A stretch of DNA of 64,000 bases from Effrenium voratum (taxonomy: Eukaryota > Sar > Dinophyceae > Suessiales > Symbiodiniaceae): NCBI GenBank assembly GCA_963377175.1, contig CAUJNA010000460.1:99501-163500 (forward strand), in the 5' to 3' direction. This document shows positions 1-9,735 of this stretch, piece by piece (positions within the stretch are counted from its first letter, which is position 1; the number at the start of each line of letters is the position of its first letter). The position numbers and the translations under genes are program-made. The notes beneath the pieces were generated by a model. It saw only the letters and a list, made by a program, of their open reading frames with translations. It was not told the origin of the DNA and made no database searches.

Positions 1-576
1 TCGTCATCGTTGTGTTCATCATCAGCATCATCATTTTCATCATCATGTTCATCATCATCATCATCATCATTTTCATCATCATCATCATCATCATCATCCT
101 GATGATAATCATCACTACGCATCCGCAGCATCACCAGCAGTTATCATGACAATCATCACAACGCATCCTCTGCATTTCCAGTCGGGTCTAAGAAAAAGGA
201 AAAAGAAGAGCGCCTGAACATGATGATGAAAATGATGATGATCACAATGAAGACGAAAATGATCGTTAACTGCTGGTGATGCTGAGGATGTCAGGATGAT
301 ATGACGATGTCCATGTTCATCATCCTGGTGATGCTGAGGATGCGTATCATCACTACGCATCCTCAGCATCACCAACGCATCCTCTGCATTTCCAGTCGGG
401 TCTAACGGCACTTGAAACGCATATGAAAAAGAAGAGCGATGATGAACATGCAGGAACATGATGATGATGATGAACATGCAAATGATGATCATCATCAATC
501 ATCATCATCATTTTCATCATCATTTTCATCATCATTTTCATCATCATGTTCATCATCATCATCATTTTCATTATCA

Positions 577-637
<61 letters not shown>

Positions 638-640
638 GAT
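1..640. repeat. TCA/ATG trinucleotide microsatellite, interrupted
   Basis: Nearly pure TCA (ATC) triplets at 1-105 and 490-636, with a mixed ATG/TCA stretch between. A short block resembling 'CATCCTCTGCATTTCCAGTC' occurs twice (about 172-191 and 377-396), so part of the interior is duplicated. Open frames here give only Met, His, Ser or Asp homopolymers and are not genes. Confidence 0.9.
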
Positions 641-2377
641 GATACTGCTCAAGTGCGTCTGCGCAGCACGATCTGCTTGCCATTGATAAGAACACCCACT
701 CCTGCGCGCGCCAGAGGGCTGCAAAGTGGCCCAGTTTGTTTTTTTGCACGGTGTTAGGCTGCAATGCCTGCGCCCGCAGAGCCTCGTGGCCTGTTGTTTG
801 GGATCAACATATTGCACTGACCAGTCTTGTAATGCTGGTTTTCGGGCCCATGACACAAGTTTACGAAGCCGCCCGGCATGTTTCTAAATCAATCTCTCCG
901 ACTGATGAGATCCGATTTACAATCATTGTCTACGAGTTGCCGTCAAGTTCCTAAATAAAGTCGTTACTCTGCATCCAAGTTTCCGGATCATTACAGAACG
1001 CCGAGTGTGGCAATCAATCTTGCCAGGTTTACGAATCCAAGTTTCCGAGCTTCCAAACTTCCGAATCCGCGCACCAAGTTTCCGAGCCCAGCGCTTCAAG
1101 TTTCCGAATATCCGTGCGTGATCTTCGTGAGGCAGTGCTTGGCCGAGGCCCATGGGCGTCTGGAACCCACAACGGCAGCGAGTGGACCCTGCAGTCATGC
1201 AGCTGCCGCCTGAGATTCTCCGCGGCCTACGCGGAAGCCTTTCAAGGGACAGAGTGATCCTCAGGAACGAGAACAAGTCCTCAGACATTGTACACTTCGG
1301 AAAGCCAGCGCCTTCTTTGACTTCAAGAGTCGCTAGAACATAGTGGCACGATCCAACAAGGACCTTCCACATGCTCGAGCAGGGCCAGATCATAGATCCG
1401 GACTCTCAGCAGGCCTCATGAGATCTTTGGTGGGGTGGGGTGGCCTTAGGGTTTTATTTTCCTTCTCGAAATGGAAGGGGACACGGCCATTGGGAAGGGG
1501 GCTGCCGGCATGCTTCTTCACAGGTCATCGGGATGATCCGACCCTTGACCGGGGATTTCGAGTTTTTTGACCCCATTCCGTTGCAAGTCGCTGCCTCAAG
1601 TTGCGGCTGTGCATTTGGGTATGGGCCATGGGTCAAAATAAAACCACCAGGGCACCGCAGGATTTAGTTTTTGGTTCCATTTACCAGGGGTCCGTTTTGG
1701 GTGCGGATCTTTGACCCACAGTCATTTCCTTTGCTTGTCGAGCGGCACGTCTCAGGTTGCCAACTTCATGATGAAGCGCGGCTTCCGCCTGGAAGCCCCG
1801 TCCGCACAGCTGACGAAGCTGCCCTTCGTGCAGCTGAGCAGCACGTGCAGCAGCACGAAGCACGACGTCGAAGCGCTTGTGCGCGACACATTTTTTTTTT
1901 TGTGCCGCGATTGCCTGGAACCTAGGCAAATCCTGCCTGAGGCCAGTGTGAAGGGGCTGGGAAAAAATGGGCAGGGTTGGCAGCTTGTGCCTAAGCTTTC
2001 AGCTTTGGAGCAGGTGGAAGCTCAGGAAGGGAATCCAGTTGCCGCCTTAGCCAGTTGCTGATTCAGTGTTTCAAGGTTTCGACCCATTTGCGTACATCAC
2101 ACTTCCGACTCTGTGAGTCGTGAAGCGCATGCCTTTGCAGGAATTGCACTTGCATATGCAATCTGCCGGCAATGCCAAAGCGAACTCCTGGCATGATTTT
2201 AGCCCAGATTTACTTCAGCATGCCAATGTTGCTTGGACAACTTGGGAAGACTCGCTTTGTACGATTCTTTGCATGGCAGGCTGAAGTACGCACCCGTTGA
2301 AGAGCGGGGGAACAAAGATGCGCTCATGAAGGCTATGCGTCAGGCCTGCTAATATTGGTGGAATGCTGTGTCAAATG
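641..2377. other. No recognisable gene; one short minisatellite
   Basis: Nothing identified except 975-1115, where the decamer AAGTTTCCGA and variants recur about seven times (minisatellite), and the small TIR element at 1629-1719 listed separately. Short open frames lack any family motif. Confidence 0.6.
1629..1719 (+). mobile_element. MITE copy 1, TGGGTCAAA terminal inverted repeats
   Basis: Begins TGGGTCAAAA and ends TTTGACCCA, a 9-bp terminal inverted repeat around about 91 bp. The interior has 'ACCACCAGGGCACCGCAGG' and 'TCCATTTACCAGGGG', shared with copies 6, 7 and 8 and, reversed, copy 4. No coding capacity, so non-autonomous. Confidence 0.75.
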
Positions 2378-2381
2378 GGTG

Positions 2382-2458
2382 TGTCTCCTTTTGGTTGGTT
2401 GTAAAGGGAAGCCAAAGGGACAAGAGCAATTTTGGGCGGGCGCTCATTTTTGGAGACA
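2382..2458. mobile_element. Small TIR element, TGTCTCC ends
   Basis: A 77-bp segment starting TGTCTCC and ending GGAGACA (perfect 7-bp inverted ends). The interior 'AAAGGGAAGCCAAAGGGAC' resembles elements near 49135 and 50160, suggesting a second MITE-like family. Confidence 0.45.
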
Positions 2459-2596
2459 GACGCACATAGTTGGCCAAAAAGAGCGATTCTCAGCGCTGCA
2501 GCCTAGGGAGCAGGGCCGCAGAGCTGGAAGATCATGCTTATCGGAAGTGAAGCGTCTTGGGCCTACCTTGCTGTATGACGCTGCTTGGAGCTGACC

Positions 2597-2835
2597 CTTC
2601 TTAGGCTGCAGTCTGACCGTGATGTGCTTGCCGAAGCTGTGAAGCAGGACTTTGCCTGCAGGATGAGCGATCATCATTTAATTGCTGCATGCCCAGGACT
2701 ACTCAGTCTAGCCCCAAGCATTTCAGCCCATCACCTGCCACGCAACCGTACCGTTTGGAGGCAATGGCTTATGCGTCAGCCTTCTCTGATGACCGCGATT
2801 TCATGATGCAGGCAGCTTTGATGCGCTTTGTGAGA
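2597..2835 (+). pseudogene. DUF4116-type repeat exons (fragments)
   Basis: Two short coding-like pieces. At 2597-2660 the frame reads SDRDVLAEAVKQDF; at 2783-2835 it reads DDRDFMMQAALMRFV. Both match the DUF4116 pattern (aspartate pair, then a hydrophobic helix ending in AV or AL), a repeat abundant in dinoflagellate proteins and of unknown function. The first piece follows a TTAG acceptor whose next base is G, as expected for dinoflagellate splicing. The pieces lie in different frames with stops between, so they are either exons or decayed copies. No full gene could be assembled. Confidence 0.45.
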
Positions 2836-3344
2836 GCTTGCCCGTGATGGCAAACAGGCATCATTGAAAACCTGGCAGACTTATTACCAAGCACAGACCG
2901 CATAGGCACTTTGAAGCCAAGACTCTATCGGCGTAGGCAGTCCTAGGCACTTTCAGCCTGACGTGGGCGCGTGTTACGCTCGTGCTTCTGAGCAAAGACA
3001 CTGAAGAATAATGCACATGCATGATTCACTCTTGAAAGTCTTGGCTGGATTGATGTTGCTTCAAACATGTTCTGCAGCACTTGAGCATCTTTGGCCAGGC
3101 AGCGCAACAGCACGGATTGACGCTGAGATATGGGAGCGAACACTTACGCCGGAGACTGACTCTTTGCTTTAGGAGACGAGAGCAGCCAGTGTAGCCCAGT
3201 TTGTCCAGCATTGGCCGTTTGCTGAGTTGCATGCCCTGCGGGCTTTTCGAGCGAAGGTGCAGACCCAGATATTTGTTATGCAGCGGCCAGTTGCCAAGCT
3301 TGGGTGATCTACTCCAATGCTGTGCGTTGTGTTGCTGCCTTGGC

Positions 3345-3665
3345 AGCCCGGCAAAGGTAAAAGCCAGCTGGCGAGCTTTGCAGCACGTGTCCCCCAAGCT
3401 GCGTGGATCCTCGCGCATGGCTCGGGTCTCAATTTCGCCAGCATGACAGGGGGCCGCCAGCATGCGCAGCTGCTTTGCGTTGGGTGTGTATTTCTTTTTA
3501 GGAGACCTTCCAAACACGTTGGTTTTTCGAAGATGGTTTCCCACCAAAAACGACACGTGTTGCATGCCTGGCTCGTCTTGGCCGCGTTCGGTCGAAGGTG
3601 CGAGAGGCCGTGAAGCAGTGCTGGCAGGCCCTGGAGTATGCCTCCGAGGTGCCCTTCCGGATCCA
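3345..3665 (+). pseudogene. DUF4116-type repeat exons (fragments)
   Basis: About 3355-3420 encodes ASWRALQHVSPKLRGS and 3598-3655 encodes VREAVKQCWQALEYASE. Both show the DUF4116 signature (W/G-x-ALxxAS followed by a charged turn). A longer open frame exists on the opposite strand (3026-3724), but it is antisense to these conserved pieces and matches nothing, so the + strand is preferred. The 3' end runs into a MITE at 3686, which may have truncated the gene. Confidence 0.45.
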
Positions 3666-3685
3666 GAAGCGAACAGACATGGCTG

Positions 3686-3788
3686 TGGGTCAAAACCAAT
3701 GGTACCATTTTGGGGTAGGTGCATTACCCATTTTAGTCAATTTTAGTGGGGATTGGGATGTTCACCGGGGGTACGGGCTTTTGACCCA
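3686..3788 (+). mobile_element. MITE copy 2, TGGGTCAAAA/TTTTGACCCA subfamily II
   Basis: A 103-bp element starting TGGGTCAAAA and ending TTTTGACCCA. The interior 'CCAATGGTACCATTTTGGGG' and 'TTTTAGTGGGGATTGGGATG' is nearly identical to copy 3 at 21630, but differs from copies 1 and 6-8 (subfamily I). The flanks ATGGCTG and TGGCCA extend the inverted repeat imperfectly. Confidence 0.75.
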
Positions 3789-3984
3789 TGGCCACATGCA
3801 GCTGAGCATGTCCTTAGGAATTGCAAGATGACAAGGACACGATAAGCTGGGGCCTTACCATGTGTCTCTTTTGAGCGATCCAAAACCAAACAGAGTTGCT
3901 GAGATCTGGCCTTGAAGCAAACCTGGCACTGCCTTCAGTTTGCTGCTGGAACCTCATGAGTCCGCGTATGCACGCAGTCAGTCT

Positions 3985-4185
3985 TGCCTGCACTAAGTCC
4001 CTCCGACTTCGATCGGATGCTTCCTTCATGTTGAAGGCTGTTGACCAGAGCGCTGCCGTTGACTCATTCTTCAACCCTCAGGGAGCAGTTAGCATTTCTT
4101 TGAATAGAGCAGTTGGCATTCCAAGGATGCCCTACAGTTTGCCACAGATGCTCTTCTGTGCAACCATGAGTTCATGCAGCAGGTG
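3985..4185 (+). pseudogene. DUF4116-type repeat exons (fragments)
   Basis: Two adjacent pieces in different frames: 3990-4060 encodes KSLRLRSDASFMLKAVDQS and about 4128-4185 encodes LQFATDALLCNHEFMQQ. Both fit the DUF4116 consensus (LRxDxxFMLxAV; ALQFAxxxL). The frame change between them implies an intron or decay. Function unknown. Part of the cluster running from 2.6 to 5.9 kb. Confidence 0.45.
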
Positions 4186-4384
4186 GGCGGTTGTGTGATT
4201 GCGTCAGTGAAGGTGAGGCTTATTTTATGTAATTTGTTCCTCCTCCACAAGCTCCCGGTTTGGTGCTGGATTCAGTGCTACGAGTTTGCTTTTCTGCCGC
4301 TGATTGACGCCTCCCGCGGACATTTGTGTACTGGAGGCGGTGGAGATTGATGGCATGGCTCTTCAATTTGCAGCCACTTTGTCA

Positions 4385-4404
4385 AAGCAAGACGGAGAGA
4401 GAGC

Positions 4405-4455
<51 letters not shown>

Positions 4456-4557
4456 TGGGAGGGAGGGAGGGAGGGAGAGGAGACGAGAGGGAGAGGAGAG
4501 GGAGAGAGAGAGGGAGAGAGAGAGGGAGAGAGAGAGGGAGAGAGAGAGGGAGAGAGA

Positions 4558-4610
<53 letters not shown>

Positions 4611-4625
4611 AGGGAGAGAGGCAGA
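4385..4625. repeat. (GA)n / GGAGAG microsatellite
   Basis: Uninterrupted purine tract of GA dinucleotides with GGGA and GGAGAG variants. Open frames through it encode only Arg/Glu or Ser/Leu runs. Confidence 0.95.
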
Positions 4626-4673
4626 TGAGGGCAGAATATTCCCCCATGCATATTTCATTTGCAGCTCTCAGGC

Positions 4674-5110
4674 CATGGACATAGTTGACCGCGATTTGGT
4701 GCTGAAGGCACTGCGGCGGTCACTACGCAATCATCCTTATGAATCAACCGAGAGGGTCCAAGTACCTAAGAAGGTACTTAGGCCTCTGTTTACCCCTAAA
4801 GAACCCAGGAGGCACTTGGACCCTCTGGGTCAATTCTCACACCTGAAGTGAGGAATCCCGAATGACCTTCATCCGCTCATTTCACCCAAAGGGTGAGTTC
4901 TTGTGACCAATGATCATTGCACAGTTCTACTTGTTCACGATGTGCACCCAGACCTTGCATCATGCACGTGTGTGGCTTCAAGCTTTCGCATGGCAGGCGG
5001 TGCAGAAGACTTGGCGTGCCTTGCAACATGCGCCAGAATCTCTTCGTTCAGATAGAGCTGTGGTATTGGAGGCGCTGCTGATACTCCTTGGATGCTTGAA
5101 GAAGCCGCAG
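4674..5110 (+). pseudogene. DUF4116-type repeat exons (fragments)
   Basis: The piece at 4674-4744 reads MDIVDRDLVLKALRRSL, and 4984-5110 reads AVQKTWRALQHAPESLRSD followed by RAVVLEALL. The second is a near-textbook DUF4116 repeat (ALQxAxxxLRxDRxVVLEAL). A 76-bp TIR element at 4751-4826 lies between them, presumably in an intron. No catalytic or membrane features are visible. Confidence 0.5.
4751..4826. mobile_element. 76-bp MITE, AGAGGGTCCAAGT ends
   Basis: Left end AGAGGGTCCAAGTACCT and right end AGGCACTTGGACCCTCT form a 17-bp terminal inverted repeat with one mismatch. The interior contains a smaller hairpin (AGTACCT...AGGTACT). Only copy of this family seen in the window. Confidence 0.65.
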
Positions 5111-5221
5111 ACCGGAGCAGACTCAGCGAGAAGCTTTGACAGGCGGTTCGGCAGCACCATGCTGCGTTGCAGCTCGCTTCTCCAGAAATCCTTCTCGACG
5201 AGGATCGAGCATGCTTAGCAC

Positions 5222-5299
<78 letters not shown>

Positions 5300-5302
5300 A
5301 TG
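5222..5302. repeat. (TC)n microsatellite
   Basis: CT/TC dinucleotide run with a few TG or TTT interruptions; mirror-strand counterpart of the GA tract 600 bp upstream. Confidence 0.95.
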
Positions 5303-5339
5303 TTTCTCTATACACATCATATATGTGTTTCAGAATATT

Positions 5340-5930
5340 GCAGATGGCTTGCAAGATTGCCCAGCATTGCCTTCGAGTTGGACTGCCAGGATCTGGTGTT
5401 TGAAGCAGCTAGAAGGCGGCCAGATTTCCTGCGTGGGCTCACTCATCAAGCCGCGTGAACACACAAACTGCGCATGTCCTAAGGCTTTGTTCCGGAGTGT
5501 GTGCGTGAAAGCAAAGGCAGGGAGAGGGACTCGATGGCATGGCTTCGCGTTGGACTCGATCGCCTTGCCAGGCCTTATGATGCGCATGGTGAAGCTACAG
5601 CCCATGACGCTGCAGTATGTGACTGGTGAGTTACGCCGGGAGCTGACTATGCCGCGAGTTCTGTTCTTTTCAGAGAAAGGCTTGGACACCTTTTTTTGCC
5701 AGGATATGATGAGGAGCTTGTGCTTGAGGCAGGGTTTGTAGACCTGCAACATGCGCAGACCCTGCAAACTGTGCCAACCCCACGTGGCGATGGCGTGCGA
5801 GCGCCATGCATGATTGCCGCAAGGCAGTTCGACGCAATTGGAGAAGTCTCCAGCATGCTGCCCCGGAGTTGCGAGCATCGCGCGTGCCTCAGGTCTCTTG
5901 GTTTTGGAGGTTTGCAGAGTGGGGAATTTG
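5340..5930 (+). pseudogene. DUF4116-type repeat exons (fragments)
   Basis: Four coding-like pieces in succession: 5345-5450 (PSIAFELDCQDLVFEAARRR), 5545-5650 (MTLQYVTGELRRELTM), 5700-5760 (GYDEELVLEAGFVDLQHAQT) and 5828-5895 (NWRSLQHAAPELRASR). Each resembles part of a DUF4116 repeat, usually the ALQxASxxLR helix or the DxxLVLEA helix. They are separated by frame changes and stops, consistent with short exons. Probably the 3' part of the same gene or gene remnant as the pieces from 2.6 kb onward. Confidence 0.5.
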
Positions 5931-6004
5931 ATTTTCCCTGGAAATCAGATCGAGTCTTCAACTGTGTCATGTGGGTGTCTGTTTTTTACTAAGCAATCAT
6001 TTTA

Positions 6005-6200
6005 GCAACACGGAGCTAACCGGATTCGCGCGAGAAAACCGGAAAACCGATAACACCAAGAACACCGTGGTTTTCGCGTTTTCGCGGTTTTCGCGGTTTT
6101 CACGTTTTTGCGGTTTCGCGGTTTTGGTGCTTTTCGTGGTTTCGTTTTTTTGCGCTTTGCGGTGTTCGCGTTTTCGCGATGTTCGCAGGTGTTCGCTGCA
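6005..6200. repeat. GTTTTCGCG-type minisatellite
   Basis: Recurrent CGGTTTTCGCG/GTTTTCG motifs, purine-poor on +. A related block lies at 16760-16870. The two sit on either side of the GATA array and the retrotransposon inserted in it. Confidence 0.7.
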
Positions 6201-6256
6201 AGTTTCCGTTGTTACTATGCTTAATGGCCTTATGTTTTGAGCCCCCAGCGGTCATA

Positions 6257-6299
6257 GAAATAAGATAGGTAGGTAGATAGATAGATAGATAGACAGTTA
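6257..6299. repeat. GATA array, left part
   Basis: GATAG/GGTAG tetranucleotides ending in AGTTA (6295-6299), the left target-site duplication of the retrotransposon. The array resumes at 14364, showing the element inserted into it. Confidence 0.85.
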
Positions 6300-6544
6300 A
6301 TTATCACGATGACATTTATGGCCCAGAGGTTCATGAGTCAGATACCCGTTTGCAAGGTGAACCGACAAGTCAATTCGTACAGATGGATAGCATGCCCGCA
6401 TGCTATCGTTTGGCTCAAGACAAAAAGGCGCGCACCGCGCGCGTTTGCCCAAGTTAAGGGAGAGATCGCAGTCACGGCGGGATTCGTTCCTTTTAAGGTC
6501 CCGGGTTCCCCCATTGTTGAGAAAACAGTGTTTCCCTCTCCTTT
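6300..6544 (+). repeat. 5' LTR of copia element
   Basis: A 245-bp direct repeat of 14158-14363, starting ATTATCACGATGACATTTAT and ending CTCTCCTTT. It lacks the usual TG...CA ends. It carries TTTGGCTCAAG (6410-6420), matching the last 11 nt of the dinoflagellate spliced leader. Confidence 0.88.
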
Positions 6545-6547
6545 GAG

Positions 6548-6557
6548 TGGTTATCAG
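6548..6557 (+). other. Primer-binding-site candidate
   Basis: TGGTTATCAG lies three bases after the 5' LTR. It resembles the initiator-tRNA-Met site TGGTATCAG used by many copia elements, with one extra T. Weak on its own; the position supports it. Confidence 0.4.
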
Positions 6558-6614
6558 CCGTGACGCTTTTCGGGAAAACAAACCCTTCTGTGACTGCGGC
6601 CGTTTCGGTCGCGC

Positions 6615-9170
6615 ATGGAAGCCGGCCCTCACCGCGGCAATCGCGGTGGCAAGGGGCCGCGTGCTCGTCTGTGCAACACATTACAACAGATTGTGGTTGA
6701 CGAATACAAGAAGCAAGACCGACGTTTTCGCTGGATCAAGTTTACAGAGGCCTCAAAGCAGCCCTTTTTACCTGGCAGGAAACATTGGACAGCTGGCACT
6801 TGTGTCATTTCGACCCAGAGGTCATTGAGGCCGCCGACAACGCTTACCAACAGCGTCTTGCTTCGGTTGAAACCGCTGGTGCGGCCAGGATAGCGCCGCA
6901 GCCTCTGGCGCGGCAGGGTCTATAGCAGCAAGGTCGAGGATTGGTTGCGACCTCCTTCGCCCCGCCGACTCCATCCTGGCAACAAGATCCTCCTCGTGAG
7001 CCACTGCCTCGTCACCGACCGTCTGCAGAAGAGAAGCAAGTGTTGCGAGGTGCTGCCAAAACTGCACTTCGTGGGTAGTATACGCTAAAGCCGCGGAAGC
7101 GCGGCAGGACAGCAGCCGGGAACGATCGCCTCTTCCGAGATCAAGGCCTCCTTCATCTCCAAGGCAAGAGCTGGCACCCGTCCCTGTGGAGCATCGGGCA
7201 CAGAGCGTTGAACCCGCACTTCCACGGAAAAGCAGACCGTCAAGGACATCTCTCGCAAGAACAGTATTTACCCCGTGACACGCTTCGACGAGCACGGCAC
7301 TTGGGTACTCGTTCGAGAGGCTTCACAGGCACGCGAGCTAGGCGACATCTCACCGCCGGGCGAAGCGGACATCCCGACATCTCCGTCAGGCTGACCCGTA
7401 TTCACTTGCGGACAAGACGTGGAGAGATCCGCCCAGGCGATCATCCACAAGCTCGCGATCACGATCTCCAGATCGACGCCCAGGACCAGCGGAGCACTAT
7501 CGTCTCGACGCCTATAGCTCAGAGGGAGCCTACGCAGGACGCGGAAGCTCTTACAACTGGCAGGGCGGCTTACGTGCCTCGGCGCGTATACGAGGCACCA
7601 GCGCATATTGAGCCTATTGCTTTGCGTAGCAGGAGGATTTGGAACAACAGAGCAGCCGCCGTCAAGGGCCGCGCCAAAGATCATTTTTGGCAGCAAGCCT
7701 CCATTGCCCAAGGAACTTCCTCGTGCAGGTTCTTCGGCTCCAGCAAAGGCTTCTATTCCTACAAAATCCCCTCCTCGAGCAATTGGTTGCTAATCAAGTG
7801 GCTCCGCCACCTCCGCCTCCGGCTGCGCCACCTCCAGTGCCTCCCATGCCCCTCGCAGGGGCGCCGCCTCCGCCAAAAGCTGGCGACGGCACTCGTGTTC
7901 CGCCAGTACCAATTGCAATTTTAGGAGGGTTATACTTGTCAGCCCCACAAGCGCCATCGGCCGCAAGCTCCGACTCGTCATCAGACTCCGATGGAGCTGA
8001 CGATACCCCACAATGTCGAGTTTGTGGCGGCAGTCATGAAGACACGGAATGCCCACACCTCACCATGAATGGTGGTGGGGGAGGCGGGGGCCGCCATCGA
8101 TCGCGCCACATATGAGGAGTCCGTTGTTCGTGTCAAGGATCTCAAGGATCTTGTACTACCACCCCCTCCGGAGAATGCGGGTCAGGCTAGAGGTTTCGTC
8201 AAGCAAGTTTTGATGGCCATCGCTCGACTCCAAAAGACCCCCGGAGACGAAGTATACCAGCGGGCCCAAGCGTGTATGTCCTCCTCTGAGCAGGAACTCG
8301 TCGCGGACAAGCGCTTCCCACGCCTAGATCGTGAAGTAGCCGCAAAGCTCCTTAAAACCTGCCGCAAAGGTAAGTTCGGGCTCTTGTTTCAGAACATGGT
8401 TGAACAAGAGAGAATCTCGTCAGGTGGGATGCCCGTAGGGAGAATCATGTTGCGTACCATCTTCAAGCACTTCCAGTTGGAACGAGGTAGGATCGGAACC
8501 TTAGGAGGTCGTAACTTGTTAAAGTTGTCTCTTGCAGGTCCATCCCTTGCTGACTTGGACGCCTTTCGGGAGAAGTACGTTTACGTGCCGACTGCAATTC
8601 TTGTGGCAGAGCAGCCCAAGGAAACAACCTTGTTTGATCACCTGTTGGATGAGCTGGAAAAGTGCACCGCGCTGAAGCCTAAGGTTGAAAAGGCAAGGGA
8701 AGCCCCTATCGGCAGCCACCGTAGGAAGCCGGAATGGTTGTGGTCCAAGGTTGATCTCGCTTTGGAGCTCCATCAGGACAAGCGGAACAGGGATGAGTTT
8801 GACAAAAGTTTTCAATTCAAGCCAGCCGTCGTGTCCCAGGGTGCCATGCCTGCCGCAAGCATCGAGGACAAGCCCAAGAAGAATAAGAAGAGTAAGAAGG
8901 ATAAATCTGCTGACCAGCAGAGCGCCGAAGGTTAAAGCTCCAAAGCCGCCTCCTCCTAAAGCTAATGCAGCTCCAGCCCCCCAAGGGCAAAGGTAAGGGT
9001 GGTTCGAACGATAACCTTACTCCTAGGTCTAAGGCCATCAGCAAGATAGCCAACATGACCGCGGCCGAGAAAGCAAAGACCCCATGCATGTTTTATGCCT
9101 ATAATTCGTGTAAGGCCAAGCAATGTGCATTTCTCCACAGTGATACCAACAAGTACACTGGTCCCAAGCC
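6615..9170 (+). pseudogene. copia gag, degenerate
   Basis: Gag region on the + strand, in several overlapping frames. The best intact stretch is 8069-8935 (288 codons, charged and helical, Lys-rich end). A retroviral-type zinc knuckle reads CRVCGGSHEDTEC (8014-8052), and a CCCH finger CMFYAYNSCKAKQCAFLH (C-x7-C-x4-C-x3-H) lies at about 9085-9140. A proline-rich linker lies between 7800 and 7870. Gag would coat the element's RNA, and the two zinc modules fit RNA binding. Frame changes near 6890, 7200, 7640, 8070 and 8940 show decay, although programmed frameshifting or splicing cannot be excluded for one of them. Confidence 0.7.
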
Positions 9171-9189
9171 CAAAAGCCTGTTGTCACCG

Positions 9190-9735
9190 CCGCCGCCAAA
9201 GGCGAGTGCAGCTGTTGCCCAGCTCGTTCGGGATACTGCTGCAGGGAGACACTTGATCGGACGTCAAGCTTTGAATGGCAACATGATCAAGTGCGTGCGC
9301 GAGAGTTTTGCGACTGGGGGTGGTGCCCAACAAGGCACTACTTCATTAGGGTTCAAGGACAGCCGGGTGATACCTGCTGAAGAGCAGGTGTACGTCCTCC
9401 GTGATTGCCCACCAGCGCAATCCATCGGGAAGACCGTGATGGATCAAGGACACCTTTTCATGTGGGACCCACGTGAAAATGTTTCCATACCTTGTTCCCC
9501 CAAAGGAACTCAGTGGATGTGACATTAACGTGCCCCGCAACGCACGCATTAATGTATCTAGGGTAGTGGAGTATGTTCCCCAGCATGATGAGGTGGCAAA
9601 GCCCAAGTTGGCAGAGTCGTCAACCCACCTCTGGCCAATTGAAGCTGCTGCCATGAGCACGGCCGAAGACGATGTTGTCTCTTTGTGCGATGACTCGCGC
9701 CAAGCGTCAGATGAGGGTGAGCTAGATCAGGTTCC
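9190..9735 (+). pseudogene. copia protease region, degenerate
   Basis: Follows gag on +. The frame at 9214-9255 reads VRDTAAGRHLIG, which fits the retropepsin active-site loop (D-T/S-G/A-A) with Asp at 9232; glycine is replaced by alanine at the third position. Downstream, 9352-9530 (SRVIPAEEQVYVLRDCPPA and later) resembles the protease C-terminal half. A frameshift near 9475 moves the reading to 9473-9735. The + coding stops making sense at about 9735, where the minus-strand RNase H ends; this is taken as one inversion breakpoint. Confidence 0.55.

Noticed and set aside
353..856. Open frames with Met/His/Ser/Asp runs in the TCA microsatellite
   Set aside because: Products are homopolymers dictated by the triplet repeat, present in all frames.
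3026..3724. 232-codon minus-strand ORF
   Set aside because: Antisense to DUF4116-type pieces on + and without motif; runs into a MITE.
4278..4684. Ser/Leu and Arg/Glu ORFs over the GA tract
   Set aside because: Composition of the dinucleotide repeat only.
6822..7295. 157-codon minus ORF in the gag region
   Set aside because: Antisense to gag-like coding on + (AYQQRLASVETAGAA); no motif.
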